A DNA stretch of 13,540 nucleotides from Candidatus Aenigmatarchaeota archaeon. Its GTDB lineage: Archaea; Aenigmatarchaeota; Aenigmatarchaeia; QMZS01. Positions 12,552-13,540 of this stretch are shown in pieces. The notes beneath the pieces are model-generated. The model was not told where the DNA came from. It did not search any database and was given only the letters and a program-made list of their open reading frames with translations. The translations under genes and the position numbers were made by a program. The stretch covers positions 1 through 13,540 of the forward strand of contig JAUXEA010000006.1 of NCBI GenBank assembly GCA_030620695.1, written 5' to 3'. Each line of letters starts with the position of its first letter. The stretch's first letter is position 1.

Positions 12552-13328
12552 ATGAGAATTGGTATAAATAATACTAGTATCCCTTATGGGAATAAAATTA
12601 CTGAAATTTTTGAGAAGTGCAGATTACTTGGTTTTAATTTGGTTGAATTAAACTTAAATTCTTTTCCTGTAACTTTCAGGAAAGAAAGGGTGGATAAAAT
12701 AAAAAATTTGGCCAAAATAAATACACTTGATTTGAGTGTTCACGCAGCGATAGGGTTCATGGAATTTTGTCATAAAGATAAGTTTATACAGGAAGTTTCT
12801 CTGAATCTACTTAAAGCAAATTTAATGCAGGCGGACTGGATAAACGCAAAATATTTCATCTTTCATGTTGGAAAGTGCAGGACAATAGATGACCAGATAA
12901 ACAAACTTCAGGATTTCGTTGATTTTTCAAAAAAATATAAACCAAAAATCCTGTTTGAAAACTCTCCCTCCGGGTTTGGTTCTTCTGAAAAAGAAATTGA
13001 AAAAATTTTAGAAACTCTTAAAGTAGATATGAATATGGATATAGGTCATCTTTGGATATCAGTAAATAATAATAAAGCAAGTTTGGAGACTATAAATAAA
13101 TTCAGGGATAAAATAAAATATGCTCATGTTCACACCAATTTTGGTAAGAAGGATGAACATCTTCCTTTAACTAGTGGTAATTTACCTCTAAAAGAAATGA
13201 TTGGAAAATTACTGAATACAAAAGTGGAATGCTTTACTTTAGAGTGCAGGTCTACACCCGAGGAACTAATAGAAAGCAGGGATATACTAAAAAATATTGT
13301 AAACAAGTTATCTCCTTATAATTTCTGA
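12552..13328 (+). CDS. Xylose isomerase-like TIM-barrel / AP endonuclease 2 family protein
   Basis: This is a metal-dependent TIM barrel of the AP_endonuc_2 superfamily, which includes endonuclease IV and many sugar isomerases/epimerases. In its 258 aa the expected metal-ligand positions are seen in order: H64 (LSVHAAIG), H105 (IFHVGKC), E136 (ILFENSPSG), D163 and H166 (NMDIGHLW), H192 or H194 (YAHVHTNFG), the DEHLPLTSGNLPL loop and E231 (TLECRS). The loop DEHLPL followed by a Gly is shared by endonuclease IV and its isomerase relatives. Reaction and substrate cannot be decided from sequence: DNA repair is possible, but sugar isomerisation is at least as likely. The ATG at 12552 has an AT-rich box near 12519-12530 and no SD. 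Confidence 0.82.
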   Translation: MRIGINNTSIPYGNKITEIFEKCRLLGFNLVELNLNSFPVTFRKERVDKIKNLAKINTLDLSVHAAIGFMEFCHKDKFIQEVSLNLLKANLMQADWINAKYFIFHVGKCRTIDDQINKLQDFVDFSKKYKPKILFENSPSGFGSSEKEIEKILETLKVDMNMDIGHLWISVNNNKASLETINKFRDKIKYAHVHTNFGKKDEHLPLTSGNLPLKEMIGKLLNTKVECFTLECRSTPEELIESRDILKNIVNKLSPYNF

Positions 13329-13493
13329 ATTTCTTTTATTGTTTTGAAATTTTTTTCTGGAAATAGACCCATTAAAAATTTCCAACTCATCCTTTTGTAA
13401 TTAATATAATGTTTCAATATATCTATTGATTTTTCAATATACCTATTGGTTCTTCTATATAGGAAAACTATATATATGCCTTTATATATTATT
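13329..13493 (+). promoter_or_regulatory. Promoter region with three 20-bp tandem operator-like units
   Basis: This 165-bp gap contains three consecutive 20-bp units at 13411-13430, 13431-13450 and 13451-13470. Units 1 and 2 agree at 17 of 20 positions and each holds the dyad CAATA-N4-TATTG (13415-13428 and 13435-13448). Unit 3 keeps the left half (TTCTATATA) and then diverges. A TATA-like box, CTATATATATG, at about 13468-13478 follows at once and lies about 16-26 nt before the ATG at 13494. The layout fits a regulator binding one DNA face every two helical turns directly upstream of, or overlapping, the promoter. Confidence 0.6.
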
Positions 13494-13540
13494 ATGGAAG
13501 TTTTAAGAGATCTTATCCTTGCAAACTGTAATGGAAGTAG
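13494..13540 (+). CDS. Start of an unidentified gene (partial)
   Basis: The ATG at 13494 opens 15 codons, MEVLRDLILANCNGS, before the window ends. The placement about 20 nt after a strong TATA-like box supports a real leaderless start. Fifteen residues are too few to identify the protein. The repeated dyads upstream make a self-regulating transcription factor or a regulated surface or metabolic gene reasonable guesses, but nothing in the visible residues proves either. Confidence 0.55.
   Translation, partial: MEVLRDLILANCNGS

Noticed and set aside
1..13540. CRISPR array, insertion sequence or rRNA
   Set aside because: No regularly spaced repeats with unique spacers, no transposase-like frame and no rRNA segments were seen.

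Overview
This is a low-GC archaeal chromosome segment, by eye roughly one third G+C. The archaeal assignment rests on its gene content: a 20S proteasome beta subunit, the KH/beta-CASP termination nuclease aCPSF1, ribosomal proteins eL43 (L37Ae), uS7, L7Ae and archaeal-type uL5, initiation factor aIF1A, a UbiA-family enzyme matching the archaeal ether-lipid prenyltransferase, and FlaJ/TadC-like pilus platform proteins. Most genes have an AT-rich TATA-like box about 15-25 nt upstream of the ATG and no Shine-Dalgarno site, so mostly leaderless transcripts are expected. The isolated ribosomal genes, small genes and orphan proteins suggest a reduced DPANN-type archaeon, but I cannot place it further.

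Layout. Positions 1-110 hold the possible C-terminal end of a membrane protein. On the minus strand, eL43 is followed by an orphan 138-aa gene (156-851). Divergent from these is psmB (941-1567). A 39-codon remnant resembling the N-terminus of a Nudix hydrolase follows (1586-1705, minus), then a small helical orphan gene that appears frameshifted at an A7 run (1776-2215). A leader with alternating inverted repeats (2257-2319) precedes aCPSF1 (2336-4195), and an M42 aminopeptidase follows (4224-5246). Facing these on the minus strand is a uS7 - L7Ae - UbiA prenyltransferase cluster (5261-7032) and, upstream of it, an orphan 155-aa gene (7086-7553).

The plus strand then carries uL5 alone (7781-8275) and a four-gene type IV pilus-like operon (8318-11933). 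That operon has two FlaJ/TadC-like platform proteins, one pilin-like protein with a class III signal peptide, and one large sequon-rich surface protein. aIF1A (12057-12335) is followed 6 nt later by a tRNA-Gly(GCC) gene whose T-loop is split by 85 nt of structured sequence. A xylose-isomerase-like TIM-barrel protein (12552-13328) comes next. The window ends in a tandem-dyad promoter and the first codons of another gene.

How the parts fit. Much of the window is core information processing and protein turnover (ribosome, initiation, tRNA, transcription termination, proteasome, peptidase). The accessory part is the surface pilus-like operon, whose motor ATPase and prepilin peptidase are not in the window. 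The items most worth following up are the T-loop insertion in tRNA-Gly, a conserved noncoding element shared by the uL5 and aIF1A upstream regions, the mutually exclusive pairings upstream of the termination factor aCPSF1, and the 20-bp-periodic dyads before the last gene.
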